DNA of 64,000 nt from UBA1535 sp964371035. Lineage in GTDB: Bacteria; Bacillota; Clostridia; Tissierellales; Sedimentibacteraceae. The stretch covers positions 139,667 through 203,666 of the forward strand of contig CAYJLG010000001.1 in NCBI GenBank assembly GCA_964371035.1, given 5' to 3'. Both the position numbers and the translations under genes were made by a program. Below are positions 18,636 to 27,620 of this stretch, piece by piece; position 1 is the stretch's first letter; each line of letters begins with the position of its first letter. The notes under the pieces are model-generated. The model searched no databases. It was not told the DNA's origin and worked only from the letters and a program-made list of their open reading frames with translations.

Positions 18636-19345
18636 AATTCCTCCCTCTTAAACAGATCTCTTATAGTGAATCCTTTATTATCAAACTCATTTCTAAGCTG
18701 TTCGATATCTTTTGTATATAAGATTTTTCCGTCATCAATCATAGTTATAAAATCAGCAACCTTATCTAAATCAGTAGTGATATGCGTCGAAAAAAGTACA
18801 GAGGCTTCCGCGTCTTCTATAGCAGTTTGTATTATGTTTAAAAATTCTTTTCTAAACACAGGATCAAGTCCTGCTGTCGGTTCATCCATCAAATACAAAA
18901 GTGGTTTTCTCGCTAGTGCAAATGCGAGTTGAAATTTTATAAAAGTACCCTTTGACATCTCTTTTATCTGTGTGTGTGTTGACATATCAAATCTATACAT
19001 ATACTCCTCGAATTTTTCCATATTCATATTTGTATAATACTGCCCTAAAGTTTCTGCATTAAAAATCGCGCTTTCTTCTGCGAAAAACGGCTGTTCTTCC
19101 GATATAAATGCTACATTGTCCATAAGGTAATATCTGTTTTCTTTTATGTCTTTTCCATTCAAATATATGTTGCCTTTGTAGTTTTTAAGTTTGTTTCCTA
19201 CAAGTTTGAAAAGAGTGGTCTTCCCTGCTCCATTTCTTCCGACAAGCCCTGTAATATATCCTTTTTCAATCGACAAATTCACATCTTTTAAAGAAAATTC
19301 ACCATAAGAAAAACTCAGATTTTTAAGCTCTAAAATTTTGTCCAT
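18632..19345 (-). CDS. ABC transporter ATP-binding protein
   Basis: This 237-residue ATPase shows Walker A GRNGAGKTT, Walker B LLYLMDEPTAGLD, and the altered signature MSKGTFIKFQLA in place of LSGGQ, a feature of the YtrB/YhaQ-like branch. It pairs with the small membrane protein at 18174 and follows the GntR gene at 19355. It probably serves an envelope or peptide-stress exporter; the substrate is unknown. Confidence 0.87.
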   Translation of the reverse strand: MDKILELKNLSFSYGEFSLKDVNLSIEKGYITGLVGRNGAGKTTLFKLVGNKLKNYKGNIYLNGKDIKENRYYLMDNVAFISEEQPFFAEESAIFNAETLGQYYTNMNMEKFEEYMYRFDMSTHTQIKEMSKGTFIKFQLAFALARKPLLYLMDEPTAGLDPVFRKEFLNIIQTAIEDAEASVLFSTHITTDLDKVADFITMIDDGKILYTKDIEQLRNEFDNKGFTIRDLFKREEF

Positions 19346-19354
19346 ATCTACACC

Positions 19355-19732
19355 TCAATCCGTCGTTTCATATAAAATCTTAATCATATCTATAAAATCA
19401 TCTAATCCTATTTCAGCACTTTTAGAGTCTTTTATGATAGGTATCAGACGTTTTTCAAGCATTACAGCCTGTTTTTCTTTCAAAATCTCCGTATTACTCT
19501 CGCAAACATAAAACCCTTTGCCAGCTACACTTCTGATTACGCCTTCCTTTTCAAGTTCTTCATAAGCTCTTTTTGTGGTTATAACACTTATCTGCAAATC
19601 TTTAGCCAAAGTCCTTATAGACGGCAAAGCTTCATTTTCAACCAATTCTCTTTTAATTACCGCATCTTTAATCTGATTTACTATTTGCTCATAAATTGCA
19701 AGGGAATTGTTGCTTGATATCCTTATCTTCAT
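19355..19732 (-). CDS. YtrA-type GntR-family repressor
   Basis: This 125-residue protein has an N-terminal GntR winged helix (IYEQIVNQIKDAV, then LPSIRTLAKDLQISVITTKRAYEELEKEG) and only a short C-terminal helical tail, the YtrA subfamily layout. Such repressors usually control the ABC genes they sit among. It lies mid-operon, four bases after the preceding stop. The long palindrome at 21343-21382 over the operon promoter is its likely operator. The start is ATG 19732; the reading frame also runs upstream into the previous gene. Confidence 0.87.
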   Translation of the reverse strand: MKIRISSNNSLAIYEQIVNQIKDAVIKRELVENEALPSIRTLAKDLQISVITTKRAYEELEKEGVIRSVAGKGFYVCESNTEILKEKQAVMLEKRLIPIIKDSKSAEIGLDDFIDMIKILYETTD

Positions 19733-19736
19733 ATCA

Positions 19737-20483
19737 TCACCCACCCGACCCAATCATATTAATGCTCTTTGAGATTGACAAATCAATAAATCTACTAAAT
19801 TTATCACCTATGTTTTTAAAAGTCACATATACAGCTGACACATATAGTGTGCCGACCAAAATATAAACAAACAAATTGTTTGCCTCAAATGCTCCGAAAA
19901 ATATTTCAGCAGCCCAAACCGAAACTATGCCGAGCACTATGCCCCATATGTTTTGTGCCGTATATTTCTCAGAATATTTTTTGGTGACAAGCTCTTTATA
20001 TTCATCTTGCAAAAGTTGTATCTGTCTATAATCACTTCTTTTTCCCGAATAATATTTGTGATGATACCTATAGCCTCCCGACAATAGTGTAGGCATCAAA
20101 TTTATATTTATTGAAGTTACTAAAAAACCTATTATGCTAAAAACCACTACTCCTAAACTTGAAAATTTAAAAACGTACAAAATTATAGCAAATGTTATAA
20201 ATAAAAAATTAGTTGAAAACAACATTATAAAAAAACCAAAGACTATATAGCCTTTTTTCTCTGCTTCAGAGATAGGAGCAACATACATAAATCTCGGCAA
20301 TCTGATAACCAAAAATGAATTAAGACCAAATAACAATGTAGCAAACATGCTAAGAGCAAAAAATCCATTAATGGCATTCATTATGATATTAAAAGGAAAT
20401 ACCGCTAAATATAGAGCGAGCACCCAATTAAATTTGTTTTCCTTGAGATTTAATATACTGTCTTTAATAAAAATCTTAAACAT
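19737..20483 (-). CDS. Membrane protein of the GntR/ABC operon
   Basis: This 248-residue integral membrane protein has about six hydrophobic stretches. It overlaps the 3' end of the ATPase gene at 20476 by a few bases and is its probable permease. The start is ATG 20483, after GAGGTG. No named domain is recognised beyond ABC-2-like topology. Confidence 0.75.
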   Translation of the reverse strand: MFKIFIKDSILNLKENKFNWVLALYLAVFPFNIIMNAINGFFALSMFATLLFGLNSFLVIRLPRFMYVAPISEAEKKGYIVFGFFIMLFSTNFLFITFAIILYVFKFSSLGVVVFSIIGFLVTSININLMPTLLSGGYRYHHKYYSGKRSDYRQIQLLQDEYKELVTKKYSEKYTAQNIWGIVLGIVSVWAAEIFFGAFEANNLFVYILVGTLYVSAVYVTFKNIGDKFSRFIDLSISKSINMIGSGG

Positions 20484-21332
20484 TTTTAAAATCACCTCTT
20501 ATCATATAATATACTATATCCCCAATATTTGGCTCTTCAACATTGAATCCATATGGCAATTTGCTGTATTTTTTCTGTTTGATCAGAGCCTTTGTATTGT
20601 ACTCAGTTTTTTCCAAAAAAATTATCTGTTCTCTGTCAAGATTATTAAACATATATTCTTCGCCCTCTAAGATTTTATACTGCTCCAACATATCTAATAT
20701 GGGCATACAAAACTTCTGAATTCCCCTATCTAAAAACAATATTGAATCCGCAAGCAAGTCTAAAGTTTCTGTGATATGAGTCGAAATGATAACACTTTTC
20801 TCTCCATCCTCCACCAAATCCGATAAAATAGAGTTAAATTCGTTAGCAAACTCAGGGTCGAGATTTGCAGTCGGTTCGTCAAAAATAAACAATTTAGCAT
20901 CATGTGACAATGAAAATGCAAGCTGAAACTTTAAAATATTGCCTTTAGATAGTTTCTTTAGTTTCATACCTTTATCTATTCCGTATTCAAATATGTACTT
21001 CAAAAACAGTTCGTGATCATATTTGCTATAAAATTTCCCTACTATATTTGCATTTTCTTCAACAGTAAAACCCGGCTGAAAAAAGTTTTCATCAAAAACA
21101 AAGCCAACTAAATCTTTTGCACCTCTTTCATCTTCATTTACATTGAACCCGCCTATGTGCACCTCTCCCGAAGTCTGAGCGCTATATACATTCAATATGG
21201 ATTTTAATAAAGTAGATTTCCCCGAAGCATTAGCACCGACAACTCCCATCACTTCTCCTTTAGGTAGGTGAAAATTAACATCTTTAAGCTTAAAATCAAC
21301 AAATCCGACATTTAAATTTTTTACAGTTAACA
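20476..21332 (-). CDS. ABC transporter ATP-binding protein, first gene of operon
   Basis: This 285-residue ATPase shows Walker A GANASGKST, Walker B LFIFDEPTANLD, and an altered signature LSKGNILKFQLA. A ~70-residue C-terminal extension follows the nucleotide-binding domain. The start is ATG 21332, after CGGAGG. The operon continues with a permease, the GntR repressor, a second ATPase and a small membrane protein, so it encodes two ATPase/membrane pairs. Confidence 0.87.
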
Positions 21333-21342
21333 TAATAACCTC

Positions 21343-21400
21343 CGTGCATATACTGTGCATGTCTATATATACAGTATATGCACAAAAAAACAATTTGTCA
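21343..21400 (-). promoter_or_regulatory. Promoter overlapped by a 13-bp inverted-repeat operator
   Basis: On the minus strand TTGACA (21395-21400) and TATACT (21372-21377) are 17 bases apart. A perfect 13-bp inverted repeat, GTGCATATACTGT (21343-21355) and its complement (21370-21382), with a 14-base spacer, covers the -10 box and transcription start. It is the probable operator of the GntR protein at 19355. Its core differs from the ACTGTAT operator shared by the other two loci. Confidence 0.82.
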
Positions 21401-21435
21401 ATAGGTTTTTACTTTTGACAAATTGTTTTAATTTG

Positions 21436-21573
21436 TTACTTGTACATATCATCTAAAGTTATAAGTTTAACCTCGCCACTTAGTTCTAAATCTTTTAATT
21501 TTTTTGTAAATCCACTCTTCGAAAAAATAAAATAATGGCATTTTTCGCTTTTTCCAAACACATTTGAATGTTT
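21436..21573 (-). pseudogene. Remnant of a DUF234-type AAA ATPase, C-terminal 45 residues
   Basis: Translating the minus strand from 21573 to the TAA at 21436 gives a segment with FIFSKSGFTKKL followed by VKLITLDDMYK. This pattern is typical of the C-terminal end of archaeal-type ATPases with a DUF234 domain. An in-frame stop precedes it and no start or ATPase domain remains, so it is the tail of a lost gene. It lies directly after the methyltransferase gene at 21592. Confidence 0.65.
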
Positions 21574-21591
21574 TGCTTAACTCGGTCGTTT

Positions 21592-22332
21592 TTAAACTTT
21601 TTTCAATACATAAAACACATAGCTATATTCATCACTGAATTCATAATACAAGTCAATTTCTTGCTGTATCATACTTATTACAGTTGACGCTTCATCATTT
21701 GAATCATACTTGTTTTTCATCTTTTCAAGGCTATTTTGAAGCGGTATATAGTAATTGTCCGTCCAAGCCTCTTTTGGTAAAACAAAATGACTTAACGCCT
21801 CATATCCTAAATCCTCTGCCTGTTTAACCTTATTTTTAATACTGTCTATTTGCGGATACGCTTCTTGCCAAAATGATTTCGGTTTTTGTGATGGTTCATC
21901 GACGATCCAACTAATTTCACTGCAAATCAGCATTCCATCTTCCTTTAGTAGTCTCTTCCAATCTAAAAGCCCGTTTGTAAATCCTGCTATATAGATTGCA
22001 CCTTCTGCAAATATGCAGTCAAAACTTTTTTCTTCAAAAGTCATTTCAAACATTGACATGCAGATGCCCTTTACCCTATTTGACAATCCCAATTTTTCAG
22101 CATTTTCATTAAGTTTTAAAATATAATCTTCATTATTATCAATCGCTATAATTTCAGCATTTTCAAGCTCATTTGCCAAGATAAATGTATGAGTCCCTAC
22201 TCCACAACCTATATCAAGTATCTTCACATCCTTATTTTTATCTAAACTAGAAATAGCCTCAATGGTAGACTCTGTCGAGCCTGGTCCCAATCTTTCCATG
22301 TTTTCAAATGCTTCAAAAAAATATTTTTCCAT
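21592..22332 (-). CDS. Class I SAM-dependent methyltransferase
   Basis: This 246-residue protein has the class I Rossmann methyltransferase motifs: I (KILDIGCGVGTHT, about 35-47), II (IIAIDNNEDYI) and a post-I FDCIFAEGAIY segment. It resembles ubiquinone/UbiE-like small-molecule methyltransferases. It is a single gene; the substrate is unknown. Confidence 0.83.
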   Translation of the reverse strand: MEKYFFEAFENMERLGPGSTESTIEAISSLDKNKDVKILDIGCGVGTHTFILANELENAEIIAIDNNEDYILKLNENAEKLGLSNRVKGICMSMFEMTFEEKSFDCIFAEGAIYIAGFTNGLLDWKRLLKEDGMLICSEISWIVDEPSQKPKSFWQEAYPQIDSIKNKVKQAEDLGYEALSHFVLPKEAWTDNYYIPLQNSLEKMKNKYDSNDEASTVISMIQQEIDLYYEFSDEYSYVFYVLKKV

Positions 22333-22595
22333 TTTTATCTCCTATATTTCTTGTTAAGGTATCAAACTTTATTTGTCAACGATTTATAAAGTTTAAAATT
22401 CAAATTTAATTCGTATATTTAGTATTTTTGTAGATTAGCTATTGTAATTTACACACCTTTGCCGCAAAAAACTATTTATCATATGTCTAAGCGTTCTTGA
22501 TATAACAATTACCCCTAATATTTGCATATGATTCCTACATATATTATACTCTCATTTAATAATGATTTCAAGATATTCATAAGTTTTTCACATAA
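22333..22595. other. Intergenic region with no recognised gene
   Basis: AT-rich sequence between the methyltransferase start and the lipoprotein terminator. It contains the methyltransferase leader but no clear promoter, RNA or repeat. Confidence 0.5.
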
Positions 22596-22641
22596 AAAAG
22601 ACTAAACAAACGTTGAAGCTCAAGCGCCTATTTAGTCTTTT
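22596..22641 (-). terminator. Terminator of the seven-repeat lipoprotein gene
   Basis: An 11-bp perfect stem (22596-22606 with 22631-22641) follows the gene, with a T-run on the minus strand. The loop is long, 24 bases. Confidence 0.75.
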
Positions 22642-22699
22642 ATTCTTTAATCATTTTGATATTACTGAAAGCCAAATTTTATTTTGCAGATACTTTCAA

Positions 22700-24760
22700 C
22701 TATTCTTGTTCATGAAAAGTGTCTTCATATCCTACAATTTCAATTTGCTTGTAATATTCGCTATATTCTCCAACGTATACTTCACCAGATGCACTATACA
22801 TTTTTAATATCCATGTGCCAAGTATTTCATATGTACCACTATCTGACGCATTAGGATATGACATGCTGTAATTTCCATTTTCATCAAATGTTATTTCTAT
22901 ATTATCCTCATAATTAAGAAAGATTTCATCTATATACATTCTATCAAAACCTGCTCCACTTGCCATCTCTGCGTCAGTAGCTGTAGGTTCACCTATGTAT
23001 GTAAAAACATAATCCTGATTATAACCGAAAATATCAAATGTGTTTGCTACAGAAGAGTACTCACCAGTTACAATTTCTCCAGTAGTCTCATAAAACGTCA
23101 CATCTCCATCTACAATTTCATATGTACCAAAATTATCAAACCTAGATTCAACGTCATAATAATATGTACCATCTTCAAATAGTGATAACACAGGGCGTTC
23201 TTCTTCTGTTGTCCATTTACCAAAAACGCTTGCAGATTCAGATGTATTCATATCTCCTTCAGGAGTTAGCCAACTATTTATATTGTTTAAGTAAAACGAG
23301 TCACTATTGATACTATATTCTCCTTCATAGCTGCCTCTATCACCATCAAAATATATAACTTCGCCATTTATACTATATGTACCTTGTTCCATTATTTCAT
23401 TCATATTGCTTGCTACAGAGTAAATCCCATCTGTGTACAACATATATCTAACTTCACCGTTTGACCACGTGCCTATAAGTTCGCCACCAGTTTCAGTATA
23501 TAAGTTCTCTCCACCTACATTGCTCAAACTGCTATCGTAAAATAACCACATACTGTGATAAACGCTATATATTGAATTGTCTGTGATATCAAAATTTGCA
23601 GCATATGTATTGCCGCCTTCTGATGCAAGTTCAAAATCAGGATTATCGAACGTGTAATAACCATTATGACGCATATCAGAATCTTCTAAAATAAAAGTAC
23701 CATCTGCATAAAGGATAAGCATGATATCATCTATAGTCCATACACCCTCGAAAATTCCGTTTTTCACCATATCATCAAACGATGATGGTGTGACATCTTC
23801 ACCTTCTCCACTTGGAGGTATTAGTTTGTTTCCATCTGTTGTGAAATATCCAAGATCATCTGCAAGAAAGGAATTATCTGATGAATCATAAGTTACATGA
23901 CTAGTATCTCCATTATCAGCTGTAAAGTAAACTGTAACTCCATCAAAACTATATGTCCCTGTAGTTTCTCTGTCCATTACTGTTAAACGATATGTTCCGT
24001 CCTCATAAAACTCATAATATACTTCGCTGTCAAAGTACCATATTCCGTCGAGTACTTCTTCACCTTCTCCACTTGCCTGTATCAATTTATGACCATCCAG
24101 CGTGAAATATCCAAGATCATCGGCTAACAAAGAATTTTCTGATGAATCATATGTTACATAACTGGTGTCTCCATTGTCAGCTGTAAAGTAAATGGTATCT
24201 CCATCAATCGTATATGTACCTGTAGTTTCTCTTTCCAACGCAACCAGCAAATAAGTTCCATCTTCATGTAAATCATAATACACCTGATTGTTATAGTAAT
24301 ATGTTTCCGAAAGGAATTTACTATCACTATCATCGTCATCATCATTGTTAGGATTATCAACATCGTTAGAATCATCATTGCTAGGGTTATCAACATCGTT
24401 AGAATCATCAGCAGTATTAGTATTAGATGATTCATCTTCTGCATATTCAAAATCACTCGGAGAAAATCTACCTAATATGTTGTCAAATAGTAATGCACCT
24501 TCGTCATATTTACCATTAGATTCACTACCATCACTATCAGTTAGAAATACCTCTTCAGCATCAACAGTATATGTACCTTTTGCTTCAGTAACCTGATTTA
24601 CGAACAAATACGTACCGTCTTCATTAAAAATGTAATGAGCAACGTCACCTTCGTCGCTCCATGCGCCTACAATATCAAACGTTCCGCCTGAACAAGCTAC
24701 CAGTGTAAATATTGCTATACTAAGTATTAATAGGCAAAGTATGTTACTAATTCTTTTCAT
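22700..24760 (-). CDS. Large lipoprotein with seven beta-rich repeats
   Basis: This 686-residue protein has a lipoprotein signal (lipobox LVAC, Cys23). The mature part holds about seven copies of an ~80-residue unit built on G-x-W, EDGTY, GTY and a closing LGYF or similar. Each copy looks like a small lipocalin-like or beta-barrel unit. Copies 2 and 3 (about residues 150-325) are nearly identical, a recent duplication. An Asp/Asn/Ser-rich linker (about 110-150, repeated NDVDNP) separates copy 1 from the rest. It is probably a surface protein; the function is unknown. It is divergent from the GntR operon at 25009. Confidence 0.8.
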   Translation of the reverse strand: MKRISNILCLLILSIAIFTLVACSGGTFDIVGAWSDEGDVAHYIFNEDGTYLFVNQVTEAKGTYTVDAEEVFLTDSDGSESNGKYDEGALLFDNILGRFSPSDFEYAEDESSNTNTADDSNDVDNPSNDDSNDVDNPNNDDDDDSDSKFLSETYYYNNQVYYDLHEDGTYLLVALERETTGTYTIDGDTIYFTADNGDTSYVTYDSSENSLLADDLGYFTLDGHKLIQASGEGEEVLDGIWYFDSEVYYEFYEDGTYRLTVMDRETTGTYSFDGVTVYFTADNGDTSHVTYDSSDNSFLADDLGYFTTDGNKLIPPSGEGEDVTPSSFDDMVKNGIFEGVWTIDDIMLILYADGTFILEDSDMRHNGYYTFDNPDFELASEGGNTYAANFDITDNSIYSVYHSMWLFYDSSLSNVGGENLYTETGGELIGTWSNGEVRYMLYTDGIYSVASNMNEIMEQGTYSINGEVIYFDGDRGSYEGEYSINSDSFYLNNINSWLTPEGDMNTSESASVFGKWTTEEERPVLSLFEDGTYYYDVESRFDNFGTYEIVDGDVTFYETTGEIVTGEYSSVANTFDIFGYNQDYVFTYIGEPTATDAEMASGAGFDRMYIDEIFLNYEDNIEITFDENGNYSMSYPNASDSGTYEILGTWILKMYSASGEVYVGEYSEYYKQIEIVGYEDTFHEQE

Positions 24761-24892
24761 ATGTACCTCCTAATTTTTATAATTTTTTTTAATTTTATTA
24801 TGCACTTTTTTCATAACAATATTGAATAGTATAACATTATGACAGAATAAATTCAAGATAATTATTAAATATTCATATTTCCTAAATAATTC

Positions 24893-24926
24893 TTGACGCA
24901 AAACTGTATCATTGTTATAATACAGT
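24893..24926 (+). promoter_or_regulatory. Promoter with embedded GntR operator ACTGTAT-N10-ATACAGT
   Basis: TTGACG (24893-24898) and TATAAT (24916-24921) are 17 bases apart. A perfect 7-bp inverted repeat (24903-24909 and 24920-24926) with 10-base spacing occupies the spacer and -10 box. This is the same operator as at 10908-10931, indicating auto-repression of the GntR gene and shared control of the remote permease locus. Confidence 0.82.
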
Positions 24927-25008
24927 TAACGGTATCATTAAAATATCACAGTAAAATTTGTCACTATGATTGCAATTTACTGAAAATTTCATGAGAGGAG
25001 CAGTGCGA

Positions 25009-25404
25009 ATGATAACATTTGAAAACTTTAAGATAGAAGATGGCAGTCCGATTTATACGCAAATTATACGCCATATACAGAGCGGTATAGTTGCGGGAAC
25101 TATAATTAATCAAGATGAAATGCCATCAAGACGTGTGCTGTCTGCTCTTTTAGGAGTAAATCCGAACACGATACAAAAAGCATACAAGCTTTTAGAAGAA
25201 GAACAGATAATAGAATCAAGAAGCGGTGCTAAAAGTTACATAACGATCGACGAAGAAAAAATATCAAAAATACGCTCTACCCTCGTACAAAACGATATAC
25301 AGACACTGATTAATAATATGAAGCAGATGAGCATTTCAAAAGATGATGCAATCAAGCTCATAGAAAATTCTTGGAGCACGGAGCAAAATAAGGAGGAAGA
25401 TTAG
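25009..25404 (+). CDS. YtrA-type GntR-family repressor
   Basis: This 131-residue protein has the GntR winged helix (PIYTQIIRHIQSG, MPSRRVLSALLGVNPNTIQKAYKLLEEEQ) and a short C-terminal tail. The start is ATG 25009, after GAGAGGAG; upstream in-frame codons have no suitable site. It is the first gene of an operon with two membrane proteins, an ATPase and an anchored protein. The palindrome in its own promoter and at 10908 is its likely operator. Confidence 0.88.
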   Translation: MITFENFKIEDGSPIYTQIIRHIQSGIVAGTIINQDEMPSRRVLSALLGVNPNTIQKAYKLLEEEQIIESRSGAKSYITIDEEKISKIRSTLVQNDIQTLINNMKQMSISKDDAIKLIENSWSTEQNKEED

Positions 25405-25405
25405 A

Positions 25406-26173
25406 ATGAACAAATATTTATCATTATTTTCATTAATATCAAAAAACACATTTTTAAAAACTATAGCGGTAATACTTTTAGTGAGTATTTTACAAATGGG
25501 AATTTTTACATTCTTCATACAAAATGAAAGATATGAAACTGAGGCTAACTCAAATGACACATACTATGCTCAAGACTCTTTATCATTTGACTCTGCACTT
25601 AAAAGGAGTTATACAGCCATACTTGGTGGAGTTGCTTTTTCACTTGTATGTGCAGTGCTTTTTATAGAAAATTTAAAACTTAGAAAAAGTACAGACAAAA
25701 ATACATTAAAAAAATTCTCACTTCCACCACGCTCGGGGACTATGCTCTGGATTATACACAATATATTTATATTTTTTATACTCTGGGCTGCTCAAATTTT
25801 GACAATGATAGCGCTGTATTTGATTTACAGAAATGTTTTCTCAATAACAATACCCGACAATCAGATTTTGTTTATTTCGTTTTATCATGTCGAATATCTG
25901 CATGGACTGTTGCCACTCGAAGAAATATCTATATACATAAGAAATGTATTTATGATTTTGGCGATGGCTATGGGATTAGCAAATGTTTCATATAAAATCA
26001 ACATAGGCAAAAGGCCTATCGGTATTTTTATCGTCGCAGTACTCATAATTTTAAATTTTCAAGTCATAGTAGGTGATGCCCTCACAACTACTGGATTTAT
26101 GATATTTGTCTCATTAGCAATCATAATACCGACGATAATCGAACTATTAAAAGGTGAATATTATGGACAATAA
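25406..26173 (+). CDS. ABC-2-like membrane protein
   Basis: This 255-residue membrane protein has about six hydrophobic segments. It follows the GntR gene by one base and overlaps the next gene by 11. It corresponds by position and size to the permease at 10086-10826. It is the likely transmembrane subunit for the ATPase at 26826. Confidence 0.77.
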   Translation: MNKYLSLFSLISKNTFLKTIAVILLVSILQMGIFTFFIQNERYETEANSNDTYYAQDSLSFDSALKRSYTAILGGVAFSLVCAVLFIENLKLRKSTDKNTLKKFSLPPRSGTMLWIIHNIFIFFILWAAQILTMIALYLIYRNVFSITIPDNQILFISFYHVEYLHGLLPLEEISIYIRNVFMILAMAMGLANVSYKINIGKRPIGIFIVAVLIILNFQVIVGDALTTTGFMIFVSLAIIIPTIIELLKGEYYGQ

Positions 26174-26684
26174 ATTTAAACTATCCTCATACTTTCCTTT
26201 AGGATATGACTACAAATCTGAAATCGGATGGACTATTGGCGGATATGTGATAAGCCTTTTGTACAGTTTTGGATTTTTAATAAAATTATCTACCTATGAA
26301 AATGAAACTAAATCTACGATGCTAGACAGAGGCATGACGGCACAAGAAGCTGCACCTTTAAACACATTTGATTTAGAGCTTTATTTCGAGCAAATCTTGG
26401 GTGGAAGCTTGCAGCTCTACTATGTTTTTGCAATCGGTTCATTAGGACTTATAATCTATCGCTACATGTTTCACCACATAGATAGCAAAAGCATCTACAC
26501 TATGAAAAGATTGCCCGACAAAAATGATTTAAGAAAAAGATGTGTGAATGCATCTGTCATCTACTTCATCATATTTATAACAACGGCAATTATCCTAAAA
26601 CATTTTTATTATATTCATTATGTATTGACTGTTATCGATTTTTACGCTCCCAACCACTATTGGAGGATTTGGGGAGGCATATAA
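26163..26684 (+). CDS. Membrane protein of the GntR/ABC operon
   Basis: This 173-residue protein has three or four hydrophobic segments and an outward-facing loop with YENETKSTMLDRGM. The start is ATG 26163, after AAAGGTG; it overlaps the upstream permease. It may be truncated at its end compared with a full permease, since 140 non-coding bases follow before the ATPase. No family is recognised. Confidence 0.7.
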   Translation: MDNKFKLSSYFPLGYDYKSEIGWTIGGYVISLLYSFGFLIKLSTYENETKSTMLDRGMTAQEAAPLNTFDLELYFEQILGGSLQLYYVFAIGSLGLIIYRYMFHHIDSKSIYTMKRLPDKNDLRKRCVNASVIYFIIFITTAIILKHFYYIHYVLTVIDFYAPNHYWRIWGGI

Positions 26685-26825
26685 TATTATTAGCGATCTA
26701 TAGTCGTCAGGAACTAAAAGTTACATTACTCATGAGGATGACTAAATCGCCCAACACTTAAACCGTGTCGCAGTTCTTGGAGAAGAACTATAACAACTAC
26801 TACTTTATTAAACGGAGAAAATTTC

Positions 26826-27572
26826 ATGATAAAAATAGAAAATTTAGAAAAAAAATATAGTGGCAAAAAAGCCTTAGAAGATGTGACTTTAACAATTCCG
26901 CAGGGAGAAATCATAGGTCTTTTTGGCGAAAACGGAGCTGGAAAAACTACCTTTATGAAATGCATATTGGGATTTGTGAATTATAAGGGCAACATAACGC
27001 TCTACGGCAACCCCATAGATACACGTAATATCGAAAAAATATCTTTTGCAACGAGCGAACATTCCTTTTTTCCAAACCTTACACCAAAAGATCATAAAGA
27101 ATTTTATAAGATGCATTTTAGAAAATTCAGAGATGCAAGATTTGAAAAATTGATGGAATTTTTCGAACTTCCAATGAAAAAACAACTAAAAAGTTTCTCT
27201 ACAGGTCAAAAAAATCAGTTTGAAGTAATCATGGCACTTTCACAAGGTGCTGAGTTTATACTTATGGATGAACCCTTTGCCGGCAACGATATATTTAACA
27301 GAGAAGATTTTTATAAAGTTTTGTTAGGAATTTTAGAGCCTACAGAAACTGTCCTACTCTCTACTCACCTCATAGAAGAAGTAGAAAAATTTATCGGAAG
27401 AGCTATACTGATAAAAAAAGGCAACATAGTAGGCGATGTGTCTATGAGCGAATTAGAAGATCAAGGAAAAGATTTAGTCTCATATGTAAAAGAAGCATAT
27501 CACTACAAATCGGACAGAGTCCTAAAAGCCATATCCGACTTGACAGAAGAAAATGATCAAGAACTCAAATAA
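26826..27572 (+). CDS. ABC transporter ATP-binding protein
   Basis: This 248-residue ATPase shows Walker A GENGAGKTT (about 38-46), signature FSTGQKNQFEV and Walker B FILMDEPFAGND. The altered signature and small size match the YtrB/YtrE-like group. It is the only ATPase in the regulon formed by this operon and the 8.6-10.9 kb locus. The substrate is unknown; envelope stress or peptide export is an inference from family. Confidence 0.87.
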   Translation: MIKIENLEKKYSGKKALEDVTLTIPQGEIIGLFGENGAGKTTFMKCILGFVNYKGNITLYGNPIDTRNIEKISFATSEHSFFPNLTPKDHKEFYKMHFRKFRDARFEKLMEFFELPMKKQLKSFSTGQKNQFEVIMALSQGAEFILMDEPFAGNDIFNREDFYKVLLGILEPTETVLLSTHLIEEVEKFIGRAILIKKGNIVGDVSMSELEDQGKDLVSYVKEAYHYKSDRVLKAISDLTEENDQELK

Positions 27573-27620
27573 AACACGTTCACTCTACGTTTAGGCACAT
27601 TTTTAAAAAAGGAGGCACAT

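Noticed and set aside
26685..26825. Small gene between the 26163 membrane protein and the ATPase
   Set aside because: No start with a ribosome site and no recognisable protein; it is treated as a non-coding gap or the lost end of the upstream gene.
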